64,000 nucleotides of DNA from Erythrophleum ivorense (lineage: Eukaryota; Streptophyta; Magnoliopsida; Fabales; Fabaceae), in contig JAIUCV010001099.1 of the NCBI GenBank assembly GCA_026724425.1, forward strand, positions 1-64,000. The letters are read 5' to 3'. This document shows, piece after piece, positions 35,223-46,700 of this stretch. The stretch's first letter is position 1. Every line of letters begins with the position of its first letter. The translations under genes and the position numbers were made by a program. The notes under the pieces are model-generated. The model was given only the letters and a program-made list of their open reading frames with translations, was not told the DNA's origin and did not search any database.

Positions 35223-37006
35223 ATTAAGCAACAACACATACAAGCGTTCAAACTCATTCAAGTACTTAAAGTATGCAAGAAAAGGGAGATAAAGTTACCT
35301 TGTGATTCTAGGAACTTGGATGTACCACAATCCCACTTATTGGCCTCCTTTTTCTTTACTCTCTTTGCCTTGACACCTACAAATAAAGGAGTTCAGGTTA
35401 GTTTGACCTACATATGACAATTACAAGGCAAATTAATCCCATAGAACTTATTATAGGCTTCAAGATTCTCACTTAATCTCATTAGGACTCAAGGTGTCAA
35501 TTAGGACTAGTTTAAGCCCATTATGAAGCAACCTTTGGTTCTTGCTTTCCTAACGCCAAATCTTGCTTTCTACGAGTCTTATAACTCTCAAGAAATTCAT
35601 TTGAATCATTATATGCTTGATTAAAAGGGTTTAGGACTAACTTGCTTCATTAATCTCTTTTAGGCCTTAAAATTTTAACTTTCATTCTAAAGCTCCTAAA
35701 TTCAATCCAATGATTTTATAATTATTTATTCATCATATCTAAGTCTCTAAATTCATTAGAATTCAAAGAAACACTCCCTAGGTGCTTCTTTTATGCTTAG
35801 TTGAGACATACCTTCAAGGAGAGCAATATGGAGTTTTCCTTCTTTTCTTTGAAAATTTGATAATACTCTTATTCCTTGGTTTCTCTAGAGTCTAACCATA
35901 CATTCATGTGACTCAAAATATCTTCTAATGGTTCTAAAACTTCCTAAGTGCAATGAAAACCCTAACTTCCCTATCTTATTTTCTAATGCTCCTTTCTTGA
36001 CTCTGATTGCATAATTCAATTCCTCAGACTCTAAAACCCTTAATTCTGCCTTGTTATCATCCAAAGCATTCTCACTCTTCATAGGCTCTAGGGTGGCCAG
36101 ACAAGAGAGGAAAGGGAGAAGCCAAGGAAACTCAATTTCACACCATGTTTCATATATCATTTGAAAGCTTTCCATGAAGAGAATTAGGTGTAAAACTTGG
36201 TTTTCTCAAATCTTCTCTTTCTTTTAAGAGTTCAGCCACAAAAACTCTCCTTTTAGAAAACTAAAACCATGAGAAAAGAGGGCTTGAAGAGGAGAATCAA
36301 CTTAGTGAAGGAAAGCATGAAAAAGTGCCAAAATTCATGCCTTTTTAGCTTGAATTTCTTCCTTCTTCTCCTTCCCTCTTGTGCGCCTCTTGATTTTGAT
36401 TTAGAGCAACCAAAGTCAATTTTAGAGAGTAGAGGACATGACTAGACAGATTTAAGAAGAAGGGGATGAGTTATAATATTTTTTATAATTCCCATTTTGC
36501 CCTTCAACTTCATTTTTTCGTTTTCGCTCATTTTAGCTCTTTTTTTAAAATTGTCTTTTTTATATGAAAATTTAGGTCTTCTAGTTTATCAAAAATATTT
36601 ATTTTCAATTTTATGAGTTTCAAAGCCATCTTGAATTATCATATCAAGGTTTGAGTCAATTGACAACCTAAAATGTATACCAGAAGGGTTTTAACCATTC
36701 TAAGAGTTCTTATGGTTTTTAGGCCTTTGGGAATTTTGGGAAACTCACTTTTTTATTTAAAACTCTCGCCTTTGAGTTTTTAAAAAGTTACCCAAAATTA
36801 TAAAATTGTCACTATATTTCCATGTAATTTTTTATTTAACCATTTTGGCTCCAGTTTTGGGACATTTTTAGCTTTGTATATTCATTTCTAGATATTTAGA
36901 TTATTATTCTAATTTTGTTTAGTCTTTATTCCTTTTATTCTAAGGCTTTCCTTTTATAACTCATTAGCTTTAGTTCAGTTTTAGAAAGATCAAGTATTAC
37001 AATACA

Positions 37007-37490
37007 CACTAGAAATGAACACCAATAGGTACAAAATCTTACAAGGTAAATTGACCATAATCAAAGTTCATTAAAACTAATCTAATTGCCATTTAATTTG
37101 TATTCTTAACACAAGGTCAATTTCTTATCAAATCAAGACATATCAAAGCTCTAGTCAAATCTCAATACTAGCAACTTCCATAAAAAACAAAAAAAAATTC
37201 AATTTAAAAAAGTTTTCAAAACACACAAATAACACAAAAACAAAATTTCAGACAAAATCTAAAAATCAATAAACAAAACAAAGCAAAACCAAAAATTGTT
37301 TGAATACTTCCCCCCTCCCACAATTAAACGTTGCATTGTCTTTAATGCAAACTCAAAGATCTAACCACAAAATAGACGACATAATATAAAAAGGTGAAGG
37401 GAAAGTATACAATTGGGCAAGATAGGTTGCATTGTGAAGTTAGAGCTCCTCCTTCTCATTCCTTGGAACTCCTTCATAAAAATGCTAGAG
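37007..37490 (-). other. Athila internal region after the RT deletion, with a second polypurine-like tract
   Basis: Non-coding. The minus strand carries AATTGTGGGAGGGGGGAAG at about 37306-37325, much like the polypurine tract before the 3' LTR. Athila elements often have such a second tract upstream of the 3' region. Confidence 0.5.
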
Positions 37491-37494
37491 TCTA

Positions 37495-38110
37495 TGGTTA
37501 CAAAGTCTAAAAGGTAGTCTTTTATAGGCAAATGTTCTAAATGGCTAAGTGAATGTTGTCTTTTCCTAGTCCTTCAATGCCATACGTATCTGGAAATATC
37601 TTGAAAATCCATCAAGAAAACAATATTGAGACTTTCCAGCAAAACGCTTAAGCATCCGATCAATAAAGGAAAGGGGTAGTGGTCTTTTCTAGTGACTGAA
37701 TTAAGATGCCTGTAATCAATGCAAACCCTCCAGCTATTTTACACATGAGTCAGCACTAGCATGTTGTTTTCATTCCAGACCATTATAATCCCTATCTTTT
37801 TAGGAACAACTTGCACAGGACTAACCCATTGGCTATCAGAGATTGGATATATAATTTCAACAGATAAGAGTTTAGATACTTTCTTTTTAACCTTATCAAG
37901 AATAAGCGGGTTGAGTTGCCTTTGAGGTTGCCTCACTGATTTAGCTCCATCTTCTAACAAAATCCTATGCATATAAGTCTCGAGGCTAATGCCTAGTATA
38001 TCTACCAAGATCCATCTTGTTGCTTGCCTCTATTTCCTTAAGACCTCCAGAAGTCTCATCTCCTCATCTTAAGTAATATCACTAGCCACAATGATAGGGA
38101 GCTTGTCTCT
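37495..38110 (-). pseudogene. Athila RT, N-terminal part only
   Basis: The minus-strand reading holds LGISLETYMHRILLEDG, ISDSQWVSPVQVVPKK (37739-38008), then WRVCIDYRHLN, DHYPFPFIDRML and CFLDGFSRYFQI, and ends at FAYKRLPFRLCN near 37497. The order and wording are those of Athila RT. After LCN the expected palm, with its YxDD motif, is absent. RNase H and integrase are also missing. Stops lie near 38025, 37738 and 37575. It would have been the polymerase; it is truncated by an internal deletion and is dead. Confidence 0.88.
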
Positions 38111-39140
38111 TTCTTCAAGATAAGCATATTTAAATGCCTATGTAAATGGCTTAAGCTTTAGGGTAGGAGCTTGCTCAATAGAGGGTATGAGCTTGTTAAG
38201 CACTATCTCTTCCATACCATACACCTGCTTAGATAACTCACAAGAAAAAGAAAAAGAATCTTTCCCAATATAGGAAGCATCAATAGCACGAGAGGAATCA
38301 AGAGAATCATCAATCACATGAATATAGCACTAGCTAAGCTATAACAAGCAGAAGAACTAGCACCATGTTTATCAAAACAATCAATATTAGCATGCAAAGT
38401 CTCATTAGAACCAGAAAACTCAATAAAATTGGTGCACTCAATAGAAGTTCTATATGCTAAAGAATCAACCTGCTTAATACATGCAATAAGTTCCCTAAAG
38501 TCAATACTATCATCACAACTCAGAAAATCATTAATCTCTCTACATCTAGTATTTACATGAGAACCATCATAAGTACATCTTAAAGAATCATCAAACTTAG
38601 CAATATCACAAGAATCAATCAAAATGTTATCCTAAAACTTAGTACTAGCACATCAACTAGCATATCAATCAAACTCACACTAAGAATAGAATGATCATCA
38701 TATTGGTGTTTTATGGCATCAAAGATATTAAAATGTATTACATTGTCAGTGAATTCCATAGAAAGAGTACCCTCATGAACATTTATGATTGTCTTCATTG
38801 TCTTTAAGAAAAATTTACCTAGAATGAGTAGTGCATGATCATGAGACCTATATTTATCATCCTCCATGTTAAGGACATAAAAATCACCTAAAAATACCAA
38901 GTCCTTTACCTTTACTAAAACATCCTCTAGCACTCTTGAAGGATGAGCCATGTTTTAGTTTGCAAGCTGCACAACCACTATAGTTGGTTTCAATTCTCCC
39001 ACCTACAAAAATGAATATACCGATTTAGGCATTACATTAATAGCAACACCAAGATCAATTAAAGCATTAGAAAACTTAAAATTTTCAACAGTGCAAGGTA
39101 TTGTAGAAGTGCCTAAATCTTGACACTTAGTAGGCATTGC
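38111..39140 (-). pseudogene. Athila protease and linker, inactivated
   Basis: The minus-strand frames at 38619-38951 and just upstream carry LIDLGVAINVMP, where the protease active site of this lineage reads LDLGASINVMP. They continue with VLEDVLVKVKDLVFLGDFYV, then LLILGKFFLKT and INVHEGTLSMEF. These are the conserved blocks of Athila aspartic protease. The linker at 38314-38622 is acidic and Asp/Ser-rich with no motif I know. Stops occur near 38630, 38950 and 39010. It would have processed the polyprotein; not functional. Confidence 0.8.
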
Positions 39141-39143
39141 AGG

Positions 39144-40720
39144 CTATATAAGTGCCAAATCACTCTTGCCAAAATTGATTTTCTCATTCCCTCTTAACAG
39201 CCTCTTGTAGGTACACATTTCTTTAAGGATTTTGGCATACTTAGGGATGGTCTTAATGGCTTCTAGCAAAAGCATGTCAATTTCAACTTTCTCAAAAGTC
39301 TCAAGAATCTCTTTCTCAAGTTCTGCTTTAACTTGTCTCTTCCCTTGTGTAAGTCTACATGGGAAAGGCAAAACCTTTAGCTCCTCTTCCTCCTTAAGCT
39401 TATCTGGTGCAACGTGTGTTTTTGCTAACACTGACTTATCCATTGTAATAGTATCTAAGGACCTATGAACTTCCTTCCCACTTCTAAGGGTGATGACACT
39501 GACATTACTACTTCTAGGATTAACTACTATCAGTGATGGTAATTTCCCAAATCCTTGACTTCTCATCTCATTCATTGAAGTTGCTAATTGAGCAATCTAT
39601 GTCTGAATGTTCTACATTTCCTATCTATATTGAATTTCATTTTGTTGAAGCCTTTTCATAAGCTACTTGATTATATTTTCCAAGCTATTTCCCTTACTAG
39701 ACTCCTCCTGTATGGGAACAAACTATCTCATAGGCTATGGAGGCTGTGTACTTAGCCCTGCAACATTGTACTTATGTTGTTGTCCTCCCACATATCTCAA
39801 GTTTGGGTGATCTCTCCACCTCAAATTATAGGTGTAAGAGTATGGATCATATCTATGTTGTCCTTGCTACATTGGCTTTCCTGGAAAGATCCTAGCACAA
39901 GTCTCAATTTGGTCATCTAGCTATGGGTACTAATCTGTAGTGTGTGTCGCTAAAGAGTAGATACCACACAAGGCCTCAATAAAAGCTATAGACACAAAAA
40001 TCTGCTATGGAGGATAAGAAACTGTCTACCTCTGAACTAAAGCCATTTGTCTAACCATAAAAGAAAGCTCATCTAAATTGTTTTGCATCTTCTGTTGAGT
40101 CTGATCATATTGAGAAGCATACAACTCATTAATACTTCTCACTGGCTGCACCATCCTAGTACCAAATTGTTAACCATTTTGAGCCATTTTATAAATAAGC
40201 TCTTGTGCTACCTCTGAAGTCAAATTAACCAAGGCACCACCTGTTGCGGCATCAATCATATTTTTATCCATCAGTAGAAGCCCTTTATAAAAATATTGAA
40301 TCAATAATTGATCAGTAGGGTAACTAGAACAAAGTTTCTTAAATCTTTCCCAGTATTCATAAAGAGTTTCACTTACCATTTGACGAATCCCATAAATTTT
40401 CTTTCTAATAGAGGTTGTACGAGATGTAGGGAAGAATTTCTCCAATAAAAGATGTTTTAGTTGATCCTAAGAATTAATAACACTAGGAAGAAGGTAGTAC
40501 AACTAATCCTTGGCTATACCATGCAAAGAGAAAGGAAATGCTCTGAGTTTTATTTGTCCTTCTAAAACTCCTTTGCGGTTTCATGGTGAAGCAAACAATA
40601 TTGAATTCCTTCAAGTGCTTGTGAGGATCATCTCTTATAAGTCCAAAAAATTTAGAAAGTAAGTGAATCAATCTAAACTTAAGGTCAAAATTTACATCTA
40701 ATTATGGGTATTGAAAACAA
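39144..40720 (-). pseudogene. Athila gag, inactivated
   Basis: The minus-strand reading contains MEKFFPTSRTTSIRKKIYGI, YEYWERFKKLCSSYP and LIQYFYKGLLLMDKNMIDAA (40170-40445). The less conserved middle has NLRWRDHPNLRY. A C-terminal block, GKLPSLIVVNPRSSNVSVIT and LRSGKEV, lies in the frame at 39144-39575. These are Athila gag landmarks. More than ten stops occur, many at positions that read Gln or Trp in the family. Structural protein of the particle; dead copy. Confidence 0.88.
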
Positions 40721-41755
40721 AGATTTTGGTAGTTCACATTAAGAGATGTAAGTTCTTTAATGGTTTTAGCATCTGTATTACCATTCAAATTCTTATTAAC
40801 ATTCAAGTTAGCATATGCATACATGTTTATGTTAACATTTATTTACTCTTGTTCAGCTGTATTACGATCAACAAAATAAGGTACACAGCTAATTTTTTGC
40901 ACACAATTAAAAACAAAAAAGTATTACTACTGTTCCCTACATTAACATTACCTTTTTGATCCTTACTTGCCTTCAGAAAGTTCTTTCAATCTCAAGGTCC
41001 AAATCAACCAATTTTTCACTAGAAGACCATGTCATAAACTAATTAGGCAAATAAGAACTAAAAAAATAGCACAAGAACCAGCCAAGAAAAATCAAAATAA
41101 TAAATCTAAAAAAATAGAAAAAATGCCCCAAAAATTAAAAAAAAAAAACTTAAAAATGGAAAACTCAAAGAAAATGATAGAATTTGAGCAATCTAGGGGT
41201 TACTTCACATCTTTTGCTTAGCATTACCCCAAATATCAAAGTACTCAGTTTCAAAATTTTTTGGGTAGGTGATCTGAAAAAAAATCAAAGCACACTAAAA
41301 AATCAAATTGGTAACCAAATTAGCACAATTTCATACACCAAAAAATAAGAGAATACAAATCAAATAATACTAACAACTTCCTAACACTTAGAGAAATATC
41401 ACATAAAAGAAGGCACCAAAAAGAAATTAGAAAAAGCCTAAGAAATTTGAAAAAAATATTAAAATTTTCAAAAAAAGTACCTTAAATGTTGAAATTTGAC
41501 CTAAAAATGTGATACCTTATAGTTAAAGTTATAACTTTTGCTTATCTCGCCTAAAAACTTAAGGATACCAATTTTAGAATTTTCTGGGCAAGTTAAACAA
41601 AAATTCCAGCAAACAGAACAAGTGATGCACACAACCGTATAGGCAAAAAATCGAATGCAAAACAGAGTAGAATCACACAAAAAAGATAGCACCAACACCT
41701 AGTTAACTTTCCTAAATAATTCAGAATTTAATTTTCTCAATGACAGTAATAGATT
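40721..41755 (-). other. Athila leader between 5' LTR and gag
   Basis: AT-rich with no conserved protein. I could not identify a convincing primer-binding site next to the LTR end at 41756; the adjoining minus strand reads AATCTATTACTGTC. The only distantly suitable word, TGGTGCTATC, is about 60 bp away. Confidence 0.4.
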
Positions 41756-43778
41756 TGATAACTATTGTCAAATAGTTACAAATAACTTGGTTGTAAAAAT
41801 AAATTTGTAGATAGTAATGCAACCAAGACCATCTCCCAAGGATTGGATTCTAATTACTTAAGGAAGCTTTCTAAATGTCAAATACAACCTAAAAGCTAAT
41901 AATTCTAGAGATTTGTTAGGAATTTAATGACTAGAATTAAATGTAATTAAAGAATTAAAATAAAACAACTAGTCAAAATTAAAGAAAATGTTAATAATCA
42001 AACAATTGAGTATAGCTAGCCTTGAGTGAATTCTTTGAAGTTTAATTATCATCATCCAAATTATATTCACTAAAGTTTGGATCTAATCATCTTTAGTATA
42101 TTCATAATAAATTTTCTTAAGTGACCATTTAAGAATTTAAGAACATAGCAAGTTAATGACTCTTGAGACTTCAAGATTATACTAGCTTACTAATCTTCAA
42201 ATTAAGCTCTTTGAACACCCTAAAACATAGATTAATTGATTATTAAAGGTTCTGCACTTTCATCCTAAATGCCTAATTAACCAATTAAACATTAAAATTT
42301 CTCAAATTAAAATTTAAGTACAAAAATCCAACAAGATTACACAATAATCATTGCAATAATCAGGCTGAAAATTAAAAGGAATAAAGAATGAAATGTGCAA
42401 TTATAAAACAAAGAAATAATTGAACAAGTAATCCTCTAATTCAATCTCCAAAAGGTCAATCCAATAGCTCAACAATTTTAAGAATCCAGTTCAAAATTGT
42501 AGCCATAATCTTCAAGTAATAATAAGCTAAACCTAGACTCATAGAACTATAAAATTGCAACATTAAAAGGAGAAGAGAATTAGCCAAATCTTAGAGCATC
42601 TATCTTAGATTCAAATATGCACTTCAAGGCCTTCATCCCAAGCTACCTACATGGAGGAAAATTTGGTATGTTTCTTGAGTTATGGAAGCTCCAAAAATGG
42701 GAGAAGATGAATGTGCTCCTAGACGTGTGAGTGAATCTCCCCCAATTCATGAATTTGCCCTTTCAACCTCCAAAATGCCCTAGTCCCCTCATGTGACTAA
42801 TCATGCATGTGTTTTTTTTTTTTGCATAAATTCCTGTGCATTGTACATGTGCATCCTTATCATCCTTCCATGTGGAACTTAGTGCTTGAGAGAGTTAACG
42901 TGAGTGTGAAAGTAGATTGTTCCTGTGCCTAATTGTATGTTAACATGTGGGAATGCCATATGTGATTAGAGAGAGCCGTGTAGCTATGTGTCCATGTGCG
43001 AGTGCCAATTCGTGCTTGAATCAGGTAAGAAAAGGGTTGTGCATCAATGTGACTTGGTGTAGCATTTCATGTGTGAATCTATGTTTACGTGTGAGTGGAT
43101 CTGGTCCTTATTCCCATGCCTCCCTAATGAAAAATGACATGTGCTTCGTGTGACTAATAGATTTGGCCCTTGGATGTCCACGTGAGAGTCTCATGCCTAT
43201 AACATGATTGTGTGCATGTAAGAGAGTCAATGTGTCTTTTGTGTATCAACGTAAGTCATCCACAAAAGTTACTATGCATATAATCAATATGAGAATGTGA
43301 GAATGGAGCAAGTGGACCGTGTGTGAATTTGGTGCATTCAATAGAGAGCCTAAAAGCGTAATGGATTGTGAATTAGGGGCCTTCATCTCCTATTTTCCCA
43401 ATTTTTGATTTTCTAAAAATGCATTAAAAATTTTGGACAATTATCTACTACTTTATTTTGCACACAAATAGCTTTTATCTTAAAATCTTAGCCCTTAATT
43501 TAATTTTATAACCTTCAACTCTTTTCCAAATTAATCTTCACTATTTAAATTCTATTTGCCCATAAAAAATCTACACAAATAATAGAAAATATTAAGTGAA
43601 AAATTCACAAAATTATTTAAAAAGAATTTATGCATTAACAACTAAGAATTGTGCAAAATAATTCCTAGAATGCAAAAATGGACAATAAAATCAAATCTCA
43701 TCTACTACAATCCAATAAGCCAAAATTTATTATAAAAAAGTTCAAATAAAGAGGAATAAAATATAATAATATTTATCA
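41756..43778 (-). repeat. Athila 5' LTR (2,023 bp)
   Basis: It starts TGATAACTATTG and ends ATATTTATCA on the plus strand, and is a direct repeat of 25420-27455. Confidence 0.92.
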
Positions 43779-44642
43779 CTCTCCACGCTTTTTTGTATGA
43801 TATAGTGTAACCAAATAAGCTCTTCATCTATTCGATGATCTGACTAATTGGAATATTTGGTGTCTCAGTCATCATTGTCACGGTACATAACTAGATAATG
43901 TTAGAGTCTAGTTTCATGTGATCTTATGATAATGTTATAGACAAACATATATTTAGACCTTTATATCTTGTAATCTGCCAGAATGATTCATTCTCCTTGT
44001 TTTTTTTTTTACATGCTTTAACCTACCATTTATAGTTATTACCATAATTAACGCACCTATATTCTTTGTAGTTTTTATTTGTTAAGTATTTTTTAAAAGT
44101 ATAGTGCATCCTTGTAAAGTATAGTATTATAGCAAGGTATAGTGCCTTCTAATTCGGATACTACATTTTGGCATGCAACTTCTGATTATTCATTTGTATT
44201 TAATTGCCCACTTTCTTAAATTCATTACCCCTGGCTAAAGCTAAAATAACTTGCTAAAAGAACATAGCAATGGGGTCGACATATTGAGACATTGATTCAA
44301 CATGAAAGGCATTAATTAGATCCTCTCTACCTAAATCATCACCCTCACTGTTATACACATAATCATTATCATCATTGGCATTATTGTTGTCATCATCATT
44401 ATCATTGTCATAACTAGGGTCAAGTTTAATGTTGTACTCATCTTTGTTTCTTCCAATATATTTTCTCCTGAATCAGGTGAAGAAAGAGATTCAATAAAAC
44501 CAATTACTAAGTGGGAGAAACTTAGTTGCAAATTGGCCTTTATTGGTAGGATTTGATAATGCTCGATAGAAGGATCATAGCTAGATGATAGGAGTGAAGG
44601 CACCATATCGTTCATTGGGTCTATATGAACTTCTATGTTCAA
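43779..44642 (-). pseudogene. MULE (MuDR-type) transposase fragment, upstream part
   Basis: The minus-strand reading near 43780-43950 gives DHMKLDSNII, then TPNIPISQIIE and, after a stop, MKSLFGYTISYKKAW. Plant MuDR-type transposases carry D-H-x-x-L-D-S-N-x-I, a P-x-I-x-x-x-x-I block and F-G-Y-x-x-S-Y-x-K-A-W in this order. Upstream (44270-44642) an acidic Asp/Asn repeat leads into YVYNSEGDDLGREDLINAFH and an N-terminal frame starting MNIEVHIDPM. I take this as the less conserved N-terminal region, with a frameshift in the Asp repeat. The Athila element cuts the gene at SYKKAWR; the continuation is at 25229-25419. Non-functional. Confidence 0.78.
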
Positions 44643-44960
44643 TTGTAGGGTGGGTCAACAATTAAGGTGTTTGCGTATAGCTCCATTGCATTCAACTATA
44701 ATGGAAAATATAAATGTGATTGTTACATCTTCTATACATCATAATCATATTCGAATACAATTACTTGATATCACGTTAGATTTATCATTATTGGAAGTCT
44801 GTATATCAAATTAAATATAATATGGCTGTGGGGAAGCTATAGCTTTTGACTAACAACTTGTTTTAATTCTTTCAAAATGATATCGGTGTTAACTGTTATA
44901 TACCTCGACATTGCACATTGAAATGTCGCATCCTAGGCACTTTCATAAATTCTTTTATTC
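44643..44960. other. No gene recognised
   Basis: AT-rich spacer between the MULE fragment and the tandem array. It could be upstream sequence of the MULE, but no terminal inverted repeat was found. Confidence 0.4.
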
Positions 44961-46700
44961 GCGTAAATGTAAATAATCTTGTTTCTCCTGACTATTTTTT
45001 TTTCCTCTCAAACATCCTAAATGCAAACATGCTCCAAATAATTATAGTTGTAACAAACTTTTTAGTTTATTTTTCTATAATTAATATAAATATTTCAAAT
45101 TTTAAGATATTTTTCCAATTTTAAATAATTTATTCCAAGTGTAAGAATTATTTTTTATTTCCTTAAAAAATTATTTCTCCTAACCTAATTTCTTAAATAC
45201 CTTTTTTTAAATATAAATATTCCAAAATTTTACACATTTCTTTACTTAATTATTTCAAAATTTGAACTTTTTAAAAGTAATTTTAAATAATTTTTATTTC
45301 CATATATCCTATATATCTTTTTCCTTCTTCAAATAAGAATTTCAATTTTAAGAATTACTTTATATTTTTTACAAATATTATTTCTCTTACCCTAATTTTT
45401 TTAATATATTTTTAATTATAAATATACATATTTCAAAATTTTAGACTTTTTTATTTATGTAATTATTTCAAAAATTTTGACTTTTTTATTTAAATAATTT
45501 TAAATAATTTTTATTTACACTTATCCTATATGTATTTTTCCTTTAAATAATTTTTTTAAATCTTAAGATTTGTTATTTTTAAAAAAATTATTTCTCCTAC
45601 CCTAATTTCTTAGTTATTTTTATTATTAATGCAAATATTTCACAATTTTAGATATTTTTTAATTACTTAATTATTTCAAAATTGTGTACATTATTTTCTT
45701 TAATTTTACATAATTTTAATTTACACATATCTTTTACATATTCTTTCTTCTTTAAATAATTTTCTACAATTGTAATAATTACCTTTTATTTTTTAAGAAA
45801 AATTATTTTCCCTGCCCTAATTTTTTTTAATATTTTTTAGTATTAATATAAAATATTTTGCAATTATAGAGAATTTTTATTTACTTTTTATTTCAAAATT
45901 TTGAACTTTATTTCTTTCTCATTTAAATAATTTTAACTAATTTTTATTTATATATATTCAATACATATAGGCTCCATTTGGTTCGTTGCATCGCGAATGT
46001 ATTCCTTTTACATAACTTATTTAATATCTATTATACTCTTATACTTATTATTCTATTTATCAAATCATCATGTTAAAAGTAGGGGTAAAGTAGTTATTTT
46101 TTATTTCACATACCTCTATCTATCCATATTTTATATTTTTTTCACCGTTACATACTCCAATCAAATATACCCATGTTTTTTCTTCTTTAAATAATTTTTT
46201 AAATCACAAGAATTACTTTTTATTTTCTTAAATAAATTATTCTCCTACACTGATTTTTTAATATTTTTTTATATATATATCTCTCTCTCTATATATATTT
46301 TCTTCTTTAAATAATTTTTCTCAAATTTGAGAATTATTTTCTATTTTTTTACAAATATTGTTTCTCCTACCCTAATTTTTTATTTTTTATTATAAGTATA
46401 AATATTTCAAAAATTTGCCCATTTTTTATTCACTTTATTATTTGAATTTTTTGACATTATTTTTTCATTTAAATATTTTAAATATTTTTTTATTTTGATA
46501 TGTCCTATACCTATTTTTTTCTTTAACTTTTTTTTTGAAATCCAAAAATTTGCTTTTTATTTTCCAAAAATATTATTTCTTCTACACTATTTGCATATTT
46601 TTAAAAGATATTAATTCTTTTTATATTTTCAATGTCTACTTTTCAAAAATTTTCAAATATCATATATATATATATTTTGAGATAATAGATTTTTTTTTAT
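44960..46700. repeat. AT-rich tandem array with a period near 210 bp
   Basis: The anchor TTTCTCCTACCCTAATTT recurs with variants at about 45174, 45381, 45591, 45806, 46239, 46361 and 46575, that is 207, 210 and about 215 bp apart, with one short unit and one interrupted unit. Each unit also has TTTCAAAATTTT and TTTAAATAATTTT blocks in the same order. About seven diverged units. The small open frames here are artefacts. Confidence 0.8.
45969..46172. mobile_element. Possible small MITE inside the tandem array
   Basis: About 200 bp of foreign sequence splits one unit. It starts GGCTCCATTTGGTTCG, a form common at ends of hAT-like MITEs, and ends ACTCCAATCAAATATACC, a weak inverted match. No duplication was resolved. 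Confidence 0.4.

Larger units (their letters stand above)
28544..37001 (-). mobile_element. Solo LTR of the Tekay-type family inside Athila, with two nested insertions
   Basis: It begins TGTCATACTTAGC, like TGTAATACCTTAGC of the Tekay LTR. It ends AAGTATTACA at 37001, like ACATTACA at 15329. The flanks are ATATA (28539-28543) and ATACA (37002-37006), a duplication with one mismatch. The parts 28544-29662, 32434-32886 and 35228-37001 follow the same order as the LTR at 11895-15329. After removing the two nested insertions it is about 3.35 kb, near the 3.4 kb of that LTR. No internal region is present. Confidence 0.78.
25420..43778 (-). mobile_element. Athila-type Ty3/gypsy element, internally deleted and carrying nested insertions
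   Basis: The LTRs at 25420-27455 and 41756-43778 both start TGATAACTATTG and end ATATTTATCA. They are flanked by CTCTT (25415-25419) and CTCTC (43779-43783), a one-mismatch duplication that also restores a MULE reading frame when the element is removed. Between them on the minus strand lie leader, gag, protease and the first part of RT with Athila-type motifs. The second part of RT, RNase H and integrase are missing. About 8.5 kb of the interior is a solo LTR (28544-37001) with two further solo LTRs in it. Without these the element is about 9.9 kb. Confidence 0.92.

Noticed and set aside
45174..46380. CCTACCCTAATTT words as interstitial telomere repeats
   Set aside because: The plant telomere unit TTTAGGG/CCCTAAA is not repeated head to tail; the word occurs once per 210-bp unit.
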